Below, one piece after another: positions 1 to 8,460 of a stretch of 64,000 bases of DNA. Positions within the stretch are counted from its first letter, which is position 1. Each line of letters opens with the position of its first letter. The translations under genes were made by a program, and so were the position numbers. The notes below the pieces were generated by a model. That model made no database searches. It saw only the letters and a program-made list of their open reading frames with translations, and was not told where the DNA came from. Location of the stretch: NCBI GenBank assembly GCA_905206365.1, contig CAJLHF010000003.1, positions 1 through 64,000 on the forward strand, in the 5' to 3' direction. The stretch comes from an uncultured Sutterella sp. GTDB taxonomy: Bacteria > Pseudomonadota > Gammaproteobacteria > Burkholderiales > Burkholderiaceae_F.

Positions 1-733
1 ACGAACCAAGCGAACCCAACGAATCAAAAGAACGTGCCCGGAAGATTTCTCCTCCGGGCACGCACTTTTCGACGGCAGGAGTCGTCATACCCCGGTCGAA
101 TCCGAGGATGTACGGGTGGGCGACGGCGGCCTTCGCCTTGCCGGAGGCGTCCTTCAATGGAGCGGTACCCATGCCGGCCGTGGCCGAGTAGACCATGACG
201 GAGTTCTTGTCGTCCATGTACTTCGTCAATGAGGGGGCTGTACCAGTTGTTGTCGCGTTCCTTGCCGTGTCGACCGTCATCTTCTTCCGGTCGATCTTAT
301 AGCTGCGCGCGAGTACGTCATGTCAGGCAAGACCGTGAGGAAGAGCACGTCCTTGATTGTCTTCGAGTCGACGGTCCGGGCCGTATGTTGCGTTCGCGTC
401 CAGTCGAAGCCGCTTTCGCAGGCGTTGTTTTCGCATTTGAGGGGGCTTGCCGTCCTTGCCGACCGACGTGAGGATCTTGCCCTTGTACTTGTCGGACCGG
501 TCCGTGGGCGTCGTGAGAATCCACTTCACCTGCTTGTCGCGGCCGATCTTGACGACGGACGACTGGTGGCGCGAAGAGATCACGATCGAATCGTCGTTCG
601 GACCGTGGTTGACGGCGTTGACATGCACCCGGTTGCGGCCCGGTCCCACGCCCGCGATGTCGCCGAACGTGTCGGAGGTTTCCTGCTTGCGACGCGTCGA
701 AAAAGAGGAGGAGTATTGCCCGGCAGATTTTTA
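1..733 (-). pseudogene. Decayed aryl-sulfate sulfotransferase (AssT-like), partial
   Basis: Read on the minus strand, this stretch gives successive AssT-like segments in different frames. TSDTFGDIAGVGPGRN, HVNAVNHGPNDDSIVISSRH and KIGRDKQVKWIL lie near 680-500. KCENNACESGFDWTRTQHTA lies near 440-375. YKIDRKKMTV lies near 305-275, KYMDDKNSVMVYSATAGMGT near 225-165, and AHPYILGFD near 110-85. In the family these run in the same order in one frame. At least three frameshifts separate the pieces, and an in-frame stop lies just upstream near 728. The N-terminal part is missing, and the remnant continues past the left edge of the window. AssT enzymes are periplasmic and move sulfate from one phenol to another; this copy cannot encode one. 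The remnant follows the aminotransferase terminator on the same strand. The family match rests on recalled motifs, but several independent blocks agree. Confidence 0.8.
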
Positions 734-802
734 GCAAAATGGAACGACTCGTTCCGAAAGTACAAACCGAACAAAGCGGGCGGCTCGACCGGACGCCCGA
801 AA

Positions 803-833
803 AGCAGAAAACCCCGCACGCGACGGTGCGGGG
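803..833 (-). terminator. Intrinsic terminator after the aminotransferase gene
   Basis: The arms CCCCGCAC (812-819) and GTGCGGGG (826-833) enclose a 6-nt loop. On the minus strand the hairpin is followed by a T-rich stretch (TTTTCTGCTTTT). It lies 68 bp beyond the aminotransferase stop codon. Confidence 0.85.
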
Positions 834-900
834 CTTCGGATGCCTCTCAAGGGTCAGGCGGGGGCGCGAATGCCCCCACCTTCTGTTCGGGGCGGGTGCG

Positions 901-2121
901 TCAGAGGAAGGTTTTGAGCGCTTCCGCGACGGACTTCACGCCCGCCACGATTTTCTCGGGCGGCACCGTGACGAAGGAGAAACGACACGTATTGACGTGG
1001 TCCTTGGGATTGTTCGCGTAGAAGGCTTCGCCCGGAACGAACCCGACCGGAACGTCGGAGGCAAGGGTCTTTTTCATCACTTCCGAGGCGTCGACGCCCT
1101 TCGGGAAGGTGAGCCAGATGAACATGCCGCCTTCGGGGCGCGTCCAGGTGATTTCGGGGTGTTTCGGCATGTATTCGTCGAGCGCGTCGAGCATCACCTT
1201 CGCCTGACTGCGGTAGATGTCGCGAACTTTCGGAAGGTGTTCCTCGAAGAGCCCCTGCGAGAGCACGCGCGCCGTGACGAGCTGCGTGTAGGTCGCGGTA
1301 TGAAGGTCCATCGCCTGCTTCATTTCGGCCGCGGCGTCAAGCACCGCTTTCGGCGCGATGATGTAGCCGAGACGGAAGCCCGGAGCGAGCACCTTGCTCA
1401 TCGTGCCGAGCGTAATCGTGCGTTCGGGACAGAAGGCGCGCATCGAGGCAGGCGGTTCGTCCCCGTAGTAGAGCTCCCCGTAGGGGTTGTCTTCGACGAG
1501 CCAGAAATCGTATTCACGGGCCTTTTCGGCGAGCTTCTTGCGTCGTTCGACCGAGATCGTCAGACCCGTCGGGTTCTGGAACGTGGGCATCACGTACGCA
1601 AAGCGCGCGCCGCGGCATTCTTCGCCCATGAGGTCGGGGTTCATGCCGAAGGCGTCGGTCGGGATCTCGACGCACTCGGGCTCGCAGAGCATGAAGGCCT
1701 GCAGGGCGCCGAGGTAGGTCGGGCTTTCGACGAGGATCTTCGAGCCCGGATCGATGAAAAGACGGGCCATCAGGTCGAGCGCCTGCTGCGAGCCCGAGAC
1801 GATCTGAACGTCGTCGGCGGTCGTGGGACAGCCGCGCGCGGTTTCGCATTCGGCGATGATCGCGCGAAGCGCAGGGTCCCCCTTGAGGCTCGAATACTGG
1901 AGGGCGCGCTTCCCGTCCGTGTCGATCACGTAATCGGCCGCGGCCTTTACCTCGGCAAGCGGGAAACCTTCGGGCGAGGGGAGGCCGCCCCCGAAGCTGA
2001 TGACGTCGGGGCGTGCGGCGAGTGCAAGAATCTGCTGAATGAAGGAGTCGCCTTTGGGAGTGCCCGCCTTGCTGAAGTGCGGCACGGGCGTGGAGGAACA
2101 ACAGGTCTTGCAGGTTGTCAT
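901..2121 (-). CDS. PLP-dependent aminotransferase, fold type I (2-aminoadipate/aromatic type)
   Basis: This 406-aa protein is a class I/II aminotransferase. It has the glycine-rich motif SFGGGLPSPE (42-51), SGSQQALDLMAR (109-120), the NPTG motif (183-186) and the substrate-side segment WLVEDNPYGELYYG. The PLP lysine is K243 in TLGTMSKVLAPGFRLGY, and the arginine that binds the substrate carboxylate is expected in TCRFSFV near the C-terminus. The arrangement resembles the LysN/ARO8-like branch (2-aminoadipate, aromatic or branched-chain amino acids) more than AspC. The exact substrate cannot be read from the sequence. The ATG is preceded by GGAGAGG at good spacing, and the N-terminus carries an unusual CxxCC cluster (residues 4-8). 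The gene stands alone, with a terminator downstream and about 630 bp of non-coding DNA upstream. Confidence 0.9.
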   Translation of the reverse strand: MTTCKTCCSSTPVPHFSKAGTPKGDSFIQQILALAARPDVISFGGGLPSPEGFPLAEVKAAADYVIDTDGKRALQYSSLKGDPALRAIIAECETARGCPTTADDVQIVSGSQQALDLMARLFIDPGSKILVESPTYLGALQAFMLCEPECVEIPTDAFGMNPDLMGEECRGARFAYVMPTFQNPTGLTISVERRKKLAEKAREYDFWLVEDNPYGELYYGDEPPASMRAFCPERTITLGTMSKVLAPGFRLGYIIAPKAVLDAAAEMKQAMDLHTATYTQLVTARVLSQGLFEEHLPKVRDIYRSQAKVMLDALDEYMPKHPEITWTRPEGGMFIWLTFPKGVDASEVMKKTLASDVPVGFVPGEAFYANNPKDHVNTCRFSFVTVPPEKIVAGVKSVAEALKTFL

Positions 2122-2441
2122 AAATGCCTCTCCGTGCAGAAAGAAAAAAAGACTTCGAAAAACGGGCCCGTCGGGGTACGGGTTGCTTCAAGCATTCGAC
2201 CGGGGGTCGCGGCCCGTCCGAGCGCGCTTTTCGAAAGAAAACAGGTGAAATCCATTCTAGGGAGCTCGACTGCTGCCGGCCGTCGCTGCCCGGCCCCGAG
2301 TCTCCGAAACGACGGGGAGATTGCGCAACTTTCGACTTGATGCGGTGTCCGTTAGGTGCTTTGCCGTAGAGTGTTTTCCTCAGAATCTACCGTGAAACAC
2401 GGGATTTCTGGATCTTCGATCCTGTGGTTCGATGTCGAATG

Positions 2442-2470
2442 CTTTTGCAAAACGGCGTTTTTTGCAAAAG
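2442..2470. repeat. Twin TTTTGCAAAA palindromes forming an 11-bp inverted repeat
   Basis: CTTTTGCAAAA (2442-2452) and TTTTGCAAAAG (2460-2470) are exact reverse complements separated by 7 bp. Each contains the 10-bp palindrome TTTTGCAAAA, so this is also a tandem pair of identical palindromes 17 bp apart. That looks more like a two-site operator than a terminator, because the stem is AT-rich and no T-run follows. No regulator is encoded next to it. Confidence 0.5.
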
Positions 2471-2680
2471 AAAGATGCCTGTGACGGACGGCGACACGCA
2501 TCGATACGAGGCGAATATTCGGGCGGGGAAGGGCGGGTGCCCGAGATCGCTTCGTCGGTGGAGGCAACTGCTTCCGCGAGCACTCCGCACGTCCTACCAA
2601 GGCACTGCTTTCGATGCGTGTGTAACGGATAAACAACCGATTTTCGAATGCGCGAAAACACACATTTGGCAACATCTGTA

Positions 2681-2712
2681 GGACCGAAGTTGTTCGGTCC
2701 GAACTTTATACT
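2681..2712 (+). promoter_or_regulatory. Likely promoter with an 8+8 bp palindromic operator
   Basis: GGACCGAA (2681-2688), a GTTG spacer and TTCGGTCC (2693-2700) form a perfect inverted repeat. A good -10 hexamer, TATACT, starts at 2707. The palindrome therefore covers the place expected for the -35 box and spacer of the solute-binding-protein gene, which suits a repressor or class II activator site (inference). Confidence 0.5.
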
Positions 2713-2756
2713 CCGCTGGCTTACGTATTTTGTCTTATGAGTGAGGAGTTGATTTG

Positions 2757-3737
2757 ATGACTTCCCGACGCACCTTCCTTGCGGCCGCGGCGGCGACGGC
2801 CGCAGCTTCCGCTTTCGGCTTTTCGGTTCCCGCACTCGCAAAGAGCGGCACCACGCGCGTGATCGTTCCCTTTCCCGCGGGCGGGGGCGGCGACGCGCTC
2901 GCGCGCACCGTGGTCGACGTACTCGCCCGACAGGCCGGCAGCCGCATTCTCGTCGACAACCGTCCGGGCGCGGGCGGCAACGTGGGAACGCGCCTTTTGA
3001 CGCAGGCCAAACCCGACGGTCTCACGCTCGGCTACGTCACGAACGGCATTCTTTGCGTCAACAAGCACCTCTACGGCGACACGGGGTTCGACACGAACGA
3101 TCTGATCCCCGTCGGTCTTTCGACCGAAATCGGTCTCATCGCGGTTCTCAACCCGAAGGCGATCGAAGGCGTCACGGACCTCGCGTCCCTCATCGCCTAC
3201 GCGAAGGCGAACCCCGGGAAGGTCGACTTCGCTTCGTCCGGCAACGGCACCACGAGCCACCTCGCGGGGCTCTTCTTCGGCGAATGCGCGGGCGTGAAGT
3301 TGACGCACATCCCGTACCGGGGCGGTGCGGCCGCGATGCTCGACGTGCTCTCGGGCCGCATTCCCCTCATGATCGACGTTGCTCCCAACGCGCTTCAGCA
3401 CGTGGCGGCCGGGAAGCTCACGGCGCTTGCCACTCCCTCGCGCGAACGCCTCCCGAGCGCGCCCGACGTTCCGACCTTCGCCGAGGCGGGGGTGCCGGGG
3501 TTCGAACTCTCGGCCTGGGACGGGTTCGTGCTCCCGAAGGGCACGCCCGATAAGATCGTGCGCGACTGGAACCGCGCGCTCGTCGAAGCGCTCTCCGACG
3601 AGGATTTGCGCCGTCGACTCGCCGCCCGCGGCGCCGACGTTCGTCCGGGCACGCCCGAAGCGTTCCGCGACTTCATCGCTTCCGAAGCGCCCAAGTGGGA
3701 AAAACTCGTGAAGACGATTCGCGCCGAGCGCACCTGA
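2757..3737 (+). CDS. Bug/TctC-family periplasmic solute-binding protein (Tat signal)
   Basis: This 326-aa protein belongs to the tripartite tricarboxylate transporter receptor family (Bug/TctC), which binds carboxylates or related small molecules in the periplasm. Family hallmarks are VIVPFPAGGGGDALAR after the signal, DNRPGAGGNVGT, HIPYRGGAAAMLDVLSG and the late segment ERLPSAPDVPTFAEAGVPGFE. The N-terminus has a twin-arginine motif, TSRRTFLAAAA, followed by an Ala-rich hydrophobic stretch and a cleavage site near PALAKS. An ATG at 2757 with AGGAG 8 bp upstream is preferred over the TTG directly before it. No membrane genes (tctA or tctB) lie nearby, so this is an orphan receptor, as is common in Burkholderiales. 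It may serve a distant transporter or act in sensing. The ligand is unknown. Confidence 0.92.
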   Translation: MTSRRTFLAAAAATAAASAFGFSVPALAKSGTTRVIVPFPAGGGGDALARTVVDVLARQAGSRILVDNRPGAGGNVGTRLLTQAKPDGLTLGYVTNGILCVNKHLYGDTGFDTNDLIPVGLSTEIGLIAVLNPKAIEGVTDLASLIAYAKANPGKVDFASSGNGTTSHLAGLFFGECAGVKLTHIPYRGGAAAMLDVLSGRIPLMIDVAPNALQHVAAGKLTALATPSRERLPSAPDVPTFAEAGVPGFELSAWDGFVLPKGTPDKIVRDWNRALVEALSDEDLRRRLAARGADVRPGTPEAFRDFIASEAPKWEKLVKTIRAERT

Positions 3738-3777
3738 TCGAGAACCGATCTGACGTTTGTTAACGTTTTTCCGCCCG

Positions 3778-3816
3778 AGCGACGCCCGCCGATCTTTCCG
3801 TCGGGCGTCGCTTGTC
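3778..3816 (+). terminator. Probable terminator after the Bug receptor gene
   Basis: The 11-bp arms AGCGACGCCCG (3778-3788) and CGGGCGTCGCT (3802-3812) form a stable hairpin about 40 bp past the stop codon. The T-run after it is short (TTGTCGTC), so efficiency is uncertain. Confidence 0.6.
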
Positions 3817-3870
3817 GTCGGGGCGTCGTATGATTCCGTCCTCTTCTTGAAACTCCTACAAGGATTCACC

Positions 3871-4722
3871 ATGCAACCCATGCTCGATACGTCGCACCTC
3901 CCGCGCATTCCCGAATGGAAGAAGGCGGGCGACTATACCGACATCCTTTACGAAAAGGCCGAAGGGATCGCCAAGATCACGATCAATCGTCCGGAAGTGC
4001 GCAACGCCTTCCGTCCGCTCACGGTTCGTGAAATGGAAGCGGCACTTGCGGACGCGCGCGACGACGATGAAATCGGCGTCGTGATCCTCACGGGTGCGGG
4101 CGAACTCGCGTTTTGCTCCGGGGGCGACCAGAAGGTGCGCGGCACGGGCGGCTACGTGGGCTCGGACGGCGTGCCGCGCCTGAACGTCTTGGACTTCCAG
4201 CGTCAGATCCGAACCTGCCCGAAGCCCGTCATTGCCATGGTTGCGGGCTGGTGCGTCGGGGGCGGTCACGTACTTCACATGATGTGCGACCTCACGATCG
4301 CCGCGGAAAACGCATGTTTCGGTCAGACGGGTCCTCGCGTCGGGTCGTTCGACGGCGGCTGGGGCGCTTCCTACATGGCGCGCATCGTCGGTCAGAAGAA
4401 GGCCCGCGAAATCTGGTTCCTCTGCCGCTTCTATGACGCGAAGGAAGCCCTTGAAATGGGGCTCGTCAACCGCGTTGTCCCCTACGAAGAGCTTGAAGCC
4501 GAAACGGTACAGTGGTGTCGCGAGATCCTCGCGAATTCGCCCCTGGCGATCCGCTGCCTCAAGGCGGCGCTCAACGCCGACTGCGACGGTCAGGCGGGCT
4601 TGCAGGAACTCGCGGGCAACGCCACGCTCCTTTACTACATGACGGACGAAGGCCGCGAAGGGAAGAACGCTTTCCTCGAAAAGCGTCGCCCCGACTTCTC
4701 GAAGTTCAAGCGTCTCCCCTGA
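3871..4722 (+). CDS. menB: 1,4-dihydroxy-2-naphthoyl-CoA synthase
   Basis: The 283-aa protein matches MenB, the crotonase-fold enzyme that closes the second ring of o-succinylbenzoyl-CoA in menaquinone synthesis; E. coli MenB is 285 aa. Visible hallmarks are the oxyanion-hole region [29 protein letters not shown], and the MenB-specific [16 protein letters not shown] followed by [11 protein letters not shown] and GLVNRVVP. The QTGP motif points to the bicarbonate-dependent type I form. The ATG at 3871 has AAGGA 9 bp upstream. Longer in-frame starts would add an unrelated leader. The gene is followed after only 7 bp by menE, so the two form an operon. The other men genes are not in this window. 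Confidence 0.95.
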   Translation: MQPMLDTSHLPRIPEWKKAGDYTDILYEKAEGIAKITINRPEVRNAFRPLTVREMEAALADARDDDEIGVVILTGAGELAFCSGGDQKVRGTGGYVGSDGVPRLNVLDFQRQIRTCPKPVIAMVAGWCVGGGHVLHMMCDLTIAAENACFGQTGPRVGSFDGGWGASYMARIVGQKKAREIWFLCRFYDAKEALEMGLVNRVVPYEELEAETVQWCREILANSPLAIRCLKAALNADCDGQAGLQELAGNATLLYYMTDEGREGKNAFLEKRRPDFSKFKRLP

Positions 4723-4729
4723 GTCAAAC

Positions 4730-6094
4730 ATGTCCGACTTGACCGTCGAGGAACTCCGTCGGGATTTCTCCGTCTTCGATGCCGCGCGCGAGCGGGGTGA
4801 AAGCGTCTTCCTGCGTACGCCCGAGGAGGACCTCACGTACACGGAAGTCGCCCGCCTTGTCGCGGACCGGATCGCCTCGTTCGAGCGCCCCGCGCCCGGA
4901 CGTCCCCATGTGCTCGTTGCGCGCAACGACCTCGCGTCGATCGTCGAAATCCTTGCGTGTCTCGAACTTGAGGTTCCTCTGGTGCTCCTGCACCCGGGAT
5001 TGACCGAGCTCGAGCAAAAGGCCCTGCGCGAAGAAATCGCCGCAAAGCGCGACCCCTTGCCCGAAGGGGCTGCGGTCGTCGTCTTCACGTCGGGAACGAC
5101 GGGACGCGCCAAGCCCGCCGTCCTTACGCGTCTGGCGCTCGCCGAGAGCGCCCGATCGTCGGATGCGAACATCGGACTCGCTCCGGGCGACGTATGGCTT
5201 CTTTCGATTTCGCCCGCGCGCATCGGGGGTTTTTCGATTCTCACGCGTTCTCTGCGGGCGCGTTCGGCCGTCGCGCTCGGCGGACACTTTTCGCCCGAAG
5301 GGTTTCTCTCCGAGGTCGAATCGATGGAGGTGACGCTTGCCTCGATCGTTCCGACGATGCTCGTGCAGATCCTCAAGACCTTCCCGGAACGAAAGGCTCC
5401 TGCGACGTTGCGCGCGCTCCTTCTCGGAGGGGCGTCCGCAAGCGACGCGTGGCTTGCTCGGGCGCGTGCCGCGGCCTGGCCCGTCATCGCCACCTACGGC
5501 ATGACGGAAACGGCAAGCAACGTGACGACGACCCCGTACGCCGAACGCTATTCGGGCGTGGTCGGAAGCGGTCGCGTCAACAAGTTCGCGGAAGTGCGGG
5601 TGGAAAACGGGCACATTCTCGTGCGCGGTCCCATGCGCATGACGGGGTACTGGGGCGAGCCTCCGCTTGTCCCCGAAGCCTGGCACGATACGGGCGACAT
5701 CGGGTACTTCGACGAGGCGGGGTATCTGCACGTCGAAGCGCGTCGCTCCGACCTCATTCTCTCGGGCGGCAACAACGTCTATCCTCTCGAAGTCGAGGCG
5801 GCGCTCGAAAGCCTCCCGGGCATCCGCGAGGCGCTCGTGACGGGCCTTCCCGACGACGTGTGGGGCGCGGTCGTGACGGCACTGCTCGTTCCCGAAAAGG
5901 GGCCGCTTCCGCCCGAAGTGATCGTCGAGGGGCTCTCGGGGCGGCTTGCCGCCTACAAGTCCCCGCGCCGCATCGCCTGGGTCGAGGCGCTCCCAGTCAA
6001 TCCGGGCGGGAAACTTCGCCGCCGACCCGACGTCTTGGAGGGGCTCAGGCTCGAAACCCTCCACTATCGCAAACGTCGCCGAGATCAAGAATGA
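4730..6094 (+). CDS. menE: o-succinylbenzoate-CoA ligase
   Basis: The 454-aa protein is an acyl-adenylate-forming enzyme. It has the P-loop FTSGTTGRAKPAV, the ATP-binding motif YGMTETASNV, DTGDIGYFDEAGYLHVEAR, the hinge motif RSDLILSGGNNVYPLEVE and a C-terminal catalytic lysine in VNPGGKLRRR. Size and position directly behind menB identify it as MenE, which activates o-succinylbenzoate with CoA and feeds MenB. Generic acyl-CoA ligases are usually longer, at 500 aa or more. The start codon lies 7 bp after the menB stop, with translation probably coupled. A strong terminator follows at 6177. The substrate is assigned mainly from context and size. Confidence 0.9.
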   Translation: MSDLTVEELRRDFSVFDAARERGESVFLRTPEEDLTYTEVARLVADRIASFERPAPGRPHVLVARNDLASIVEILACLELEVPLVLLHPGLTELEQKALREEIAAKRDPLPEGAAVVVFTSGTTGRAKPAVLTRLALAESARSSDANIGLAPGDVWLLSISPARIGGFSILTRSLRARSAVALGGHFSPEGFLSEVESMEVTLASIVPTMLVQILKTFPERKAPATLRALLLGGASASDAWLARARAAAWPVIATYGMTETASNVTTTPYAERYSGVVGSGRVNKFAEVRVENGHILVRGPMRMTGYWGEPPLVPEAWHDTGDIGYFDEAGYLHVEARRSDLILSGGNNVYPLEVEAALESLPGIREALVTGLPDDVWGAVVTALLVPEKGPLPPEVIVEGLSGRLAAYKSPRRIAWVEALPVNPGGKLRRRPDVLEGLRLETLHYRKRRRDQE

Positions 6095-6176
6095 CACGGT
6101 TCGCGGGGCGTCCACGGTCCGAAGCATGCGAAGTCCGAAAAGCCTCAAGACAACGAATCGAATACCAGAAACGAAA

Positions 6177-6214
6177 GGGCGCGAAAGCCTCCGAGGCCTT
6201 CGCGCCCTTTTTTT
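6177..6214 (+). terminator. Intrinsic terminator of menB-menE
   Basis: The arms GGGCGCGAA (6177-6185) and TTCGCGCCC (6199-6207) extend inward through AGGCC-type pairing and are followed by seven Ts. The hairpin lies between the convergent genes menE and nth. The opposite side has only a short A-run, so it works mainly on the plus strand. Confidence 0.92.
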
Positions 6215-6259
6215 CGGTCGCGTCCGCTGTCGCGGTTGAACCGCACTTCGGTCCGCGCT

Positions 6260-6928
6260 TCAGTTCCCGCTCTTCGGGGAAAAGTCTGCGAGCCGCGCCT
6301 TTTTTTCGGGGGCGTTGCAGAAGTCGATGACGGGACAACGTTCGCACTCGGGCGAGCGTGCTTTGCAACAGTAGCGCCCGTGCAAAAGGAGGTAGTGGTG
6401 CGCTTCCTTGAGGTAGGCCTTCGGCACGACCTTGAGGAGCTTTTCTTCCACTTCGTCGGGCGTTTTTCCTCGGGCGAAGCCCGTACGGTTCGAGACGCGG
6501 AAAATGTGCGTGTCGACCGCAATCGTCGGATGCCCGAAGGCGACGTTGAGAACGACGTTCGCCGTCTTGCGCCCGACTCCGGGGAGGGCGACGAGTTTGT
6601 CGAAGTCTTCGGGCACCTCGCCGCCGTACTCGTCGCGAAGAATTTCGGAGAGCTTCACGACGTTTTTAGCTTTGTTGCGGTAGAGCCCGATCGTCTGAAT
6701 GAAGGGGGTCAGCCCCTCGACCCCGAGGGCCGCGATTGCGTCGGGAGTGTTCGCTACGGGAAAGAGTTTCGCCGTGGCGAGGTTCACGCCCTTGTCGGTT
6801 GCCTGGGCGGAGAGCACGACCGCAACGAGCAATTCGAAGGGCGTCGTGTAGTTGAGCTCCGACTTCGGGTTCGGATGGGCGGCGGCAAGCGCCGCCATGA
6901 AGGCTTCGCGATCGGCTTTGCGGACCAT
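6260..6928 (-). CDS. nth: Endonuclease III (DNA glycosylase/AP lyase)
   Basis: This 222-aa protein is endonuclease III, which removes oxidised pyrimidines and nicks the abasic site in base-excision repair. It contains the helix-hairpin-helix LPGVGRKTANVVLNVAFG with the catalytic lysine and VDTHIFRVSNR with the catalytic aspartate. The C-terminal 4Fe-4S loop has spacing C-x6-C-x2-C-x5-C (CKARSPECERCPVIDFC). Length matches the E. coli enzyme (211 aa). It is the last gene of an apparent fpr-rnfB-nth operon, starting 9 bp after rnfB ends. The nth-rnfB pairing is known in betaproteobacteria. The TGA is followed by the menE-side terminator region. Confidence 0.96.
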   Translation of the reverse strand: MVRKADREAFMAALAAAHPNPKSELNYTTPFELLVAVVLSAQATDKGVNLATAKLFPVANTPDAIAALGVEGLTPFIQTIGLYRNKAKNVVKLSEILRDEYGGEVPEDFDKLVALPGVGRKTANVVLNVAFGHPTIAVDTHIFRVSNRTGFARGKTPDEVEEKLLKVVPKAYLKEAHHYLLLHGRYCCKARSPECERCPVIDFCNAPEKKARLADFSPKSGN

Positions 6929-6937
6929 GGCGACTCC

Positions 6938-7555
6938 TTATTTCGAGGCGCGCACGCGCGCCATGATGTCGGCGATGAGCGCGGAGGGGGCGCCCCCCTG
7001 GGTGCCCGCCGCATGACGGCGCGCTTCGAGGCGGGACTTTTCTTCGGCCGCACGGCGCACGCCCCGCGCCCAGGCTTCTTCGTAGTGTTCGCGCGCCCGG
7101 TCGGCGTCTTCGTCCGTCCACTCGGTCCCGGTTTCAACGTAGTCGATGCAGTCCATCGGGCAGGCGGGCGCACAAAGCGCACAGCCCGTGCAACGCGACT
7201 CGATCACGGCATGGAGGCGCTTGGGCGCACCCGCAATCGAATCGGTCGGGCAGACTTTCACGCACCAGCCGCAGCCGATGCATTCGGCCGCGCGGATGCG
7301 GGCCGTGGCAAAGGGAACTTCATGACCGTACTCGGGGTCGAGATCGATCACGGGCGCCCCCGTTACGCGGGAGAGCTTCGCAATCCCGCGTGCGCCCCCG
7401 GGAGCGCAACGGTTGATGGGTGCGAGTCCCTCGGCAATCGCCTCGGCGTAGGCTGCGCAACCGTCGAAGCCGCACTGACGACATTGGGTTTGGGGAAGCG
7501 CACGGTCAACGGCTTCGGCCGAAGCGCGGTTGGGGTTGGAGTTGAAGTGCGTCAT
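6938..7555 (-). CDS. rnfB: RnfB-like iron-sulfur protein without membrane anchor
   Basis: The 205-aa protein contains the RnfB-type 4Fe-4S motif QTQCRQCGFDGCAAYAEAI near residues 22-40. Two ferredoxin-type 4Fe-4S motifs follow: CIGCGWCVKVCP and CTGCALCAPACP. Classical RnfB of the Na+/H+-pumping Rnf complex starts with a hydrophobic helix; here the N-terminus (MTHFNSNPNRASAEAVDRAL) is polar, so the protein should be soluble. No rnfA, C, D, G or E is present. The C-terminus is a charged helical tail. It sits between fpr and nth with 9-bp gaps on each side. An electron-carrier role linked to ferredoxin/flavodoxin reductase or cluster supply is plausible (inference). The name follows the betaproteobacterial usage rather than proven Rnf function. 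Confidence 0.88.
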   Translation of the reverse strand: MTHFNSNPNRASAEAVDRALPQTQCRQCGFDGCAAYAEAIAEGLAPINRCAPGGARGIAKLSRVTGAPVIDLDPEYGHEVPFATARIRAAECIGCGWCVKVCPTDSIAGAPKRLHAVIESRCTGCALCAPACPMDCIDYVETGTEWTDEDADRAREHYEEAWARGVRRAAEEKSRLEARRHAAGTQGGAPSALIADIMARVRASK

Positions 7556-7564
7556 TTTCGACGA

Positions 7565-8308
7565 TTACCAGAAATTTTCCGCCACGAGTTGTCCCGGCTT
7601 TCCGAAGCGGGGCGAGACGATGCCGCGTTCCTTGAAAACCGCGCGCGTGGCCGTGATGAAGTCGGGGTTGCCGCAAAGAAGAACGCGCGAGGTTTCGGGC
7701 GTAATGTTCTTCCCGACGTGCGCTTCGAGTTCTCCCGATTCGAGAAGCGCGGGAATGCGACCCGAGAGGTCGCCGCGGCGACCGTCTTCTTCTTCGCGGG
7801 TGGTGGAGACGACGAGCGTGAATTCGCCCGGGAACGCCGTATCGACGAGTTCGCGGGCGACGGCTGCGTCTTCGAAATTGCGCACGCTCAGAACGAGTAC
7901 GACGTCCTTGCGGGTCTCCCAGAGGGACTTCGAGCGGAGCATCGAGAGAAAAGGCGAAAGGCCCGAGCCCGTCGCAAAGAGCCAGAGAGTCTCGCCTCCG
8001 GGGATGCGACCGGGAAGGAGGTTCCCTTCGGCAACGCCCTCAAGAAGGGCCGTCTCGCCCGGCTCCAGATCTGTGAGGCGGGGCGAAAGGGCGCCGCCTT
8101 CGACGCGCGTCACGAGAAAACGAAGAACGTTTTCTTCCGGAGCGGATGCAACGGAATAAGCGCGCATGAGGGGATCGGCACCTTCGACGGGAAGGCCGAT
8201 GCGGGCGAACTGGCCCGCTTCGAAGGACCAGCCTTCGGGGCGCGTGAATTCGAGCACGAACAGGTTGGGAGCGGCCCGGCGTTTCGACGTAAGCGTGATG
8301 ATCTGCAT
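7565..8308 (-). CDS. fpr: Ferredoxin/flavodoxin-NADP+ reductase
   Basis: The 247-aa protein is a bacterial FNR (E. coli Fpr is 248 aa). It has the FAD-binding motif RAYSVASAP, the NADP-binding glycine motif FATGSGLSPFLSML and the late LLCGNPDFITATRAVFKERG. The C-terminus ends in GKPGQLVAENFW, and the terminal tryptophan is typical of the E. coli-like subclass. It passes electrons between NADPH and ferredoxin or flavodoxin in the cytoplasm. The ATG at 8308 gives full agreement with the family start (MQIITLTSK); upstream in-frame sequence is Arg-rich and unlike the family. It leads an fpr-rnfB-nth operon and lies just downstream of fdxA, though a terminator separates the two. Confidence 0.93.
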   Translation of the reverse strand: MQIITLTSKRRAAPNLFVLEFTRPEGWSFEAGQFARIGLPVEGADPLMRAYSVASAPEENVLRFLVTRVEGGALSPRLTDLEPGETALLEGVAEGNLLPGRIPGGETLWLFATGSGLSPFLSMLRSKSLWETRKDVVLVLSVRNFEDAAVARELVDTAFPGEFTLVVSTTREEEDGRRGDLSGRIPALLESGELEAHVGKNITPETSRVLLCGNPDFITATRAVFKERGIVSPRFGKPGQLVAENFW

Positions 8309-8460
8309 GACGATTCCAAAAGTCGTGATTCGGTATCGGCGCGAAAAGTCGTTTTTTCGGAGGCGTCGAGCTCCTTGGCGACGGCGTCGCGGCGCAACCG
8401 ACGGGTTCGGAAATGCTACCACGCTCGAGGGGCGCCTCCGAAGCGCCTTCGGACCTACGC

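Larger units (their letters stand above)
2122..2756. other. Intergenic region, 635 bp, divergent promoters
   Basis: No convincing gene is present. The region separates two divergent genes and is locally more AT-rich than its surroundings. It contains two clear inverted repeats, listed separately at 2442-2470 and 2681-2700, and a likely -10 box for the downstream gene. The short open frames here lack ribosome-binding sites and recognisable protein features. Confidence 0.7.

Noticed and set aside
2122..2756. Several small open frames that could be leader peptides or small proteins
   Set aside because: None has a ribosome-binding site, a signal peptide or any recognisable feature. They overlap one another on both strands.
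6938..7555. Part of an Rnf ion-pumping complex
   Set aside because: The protein lacks the membrane anchor, and none of the other five Rnf subunits is nearby.
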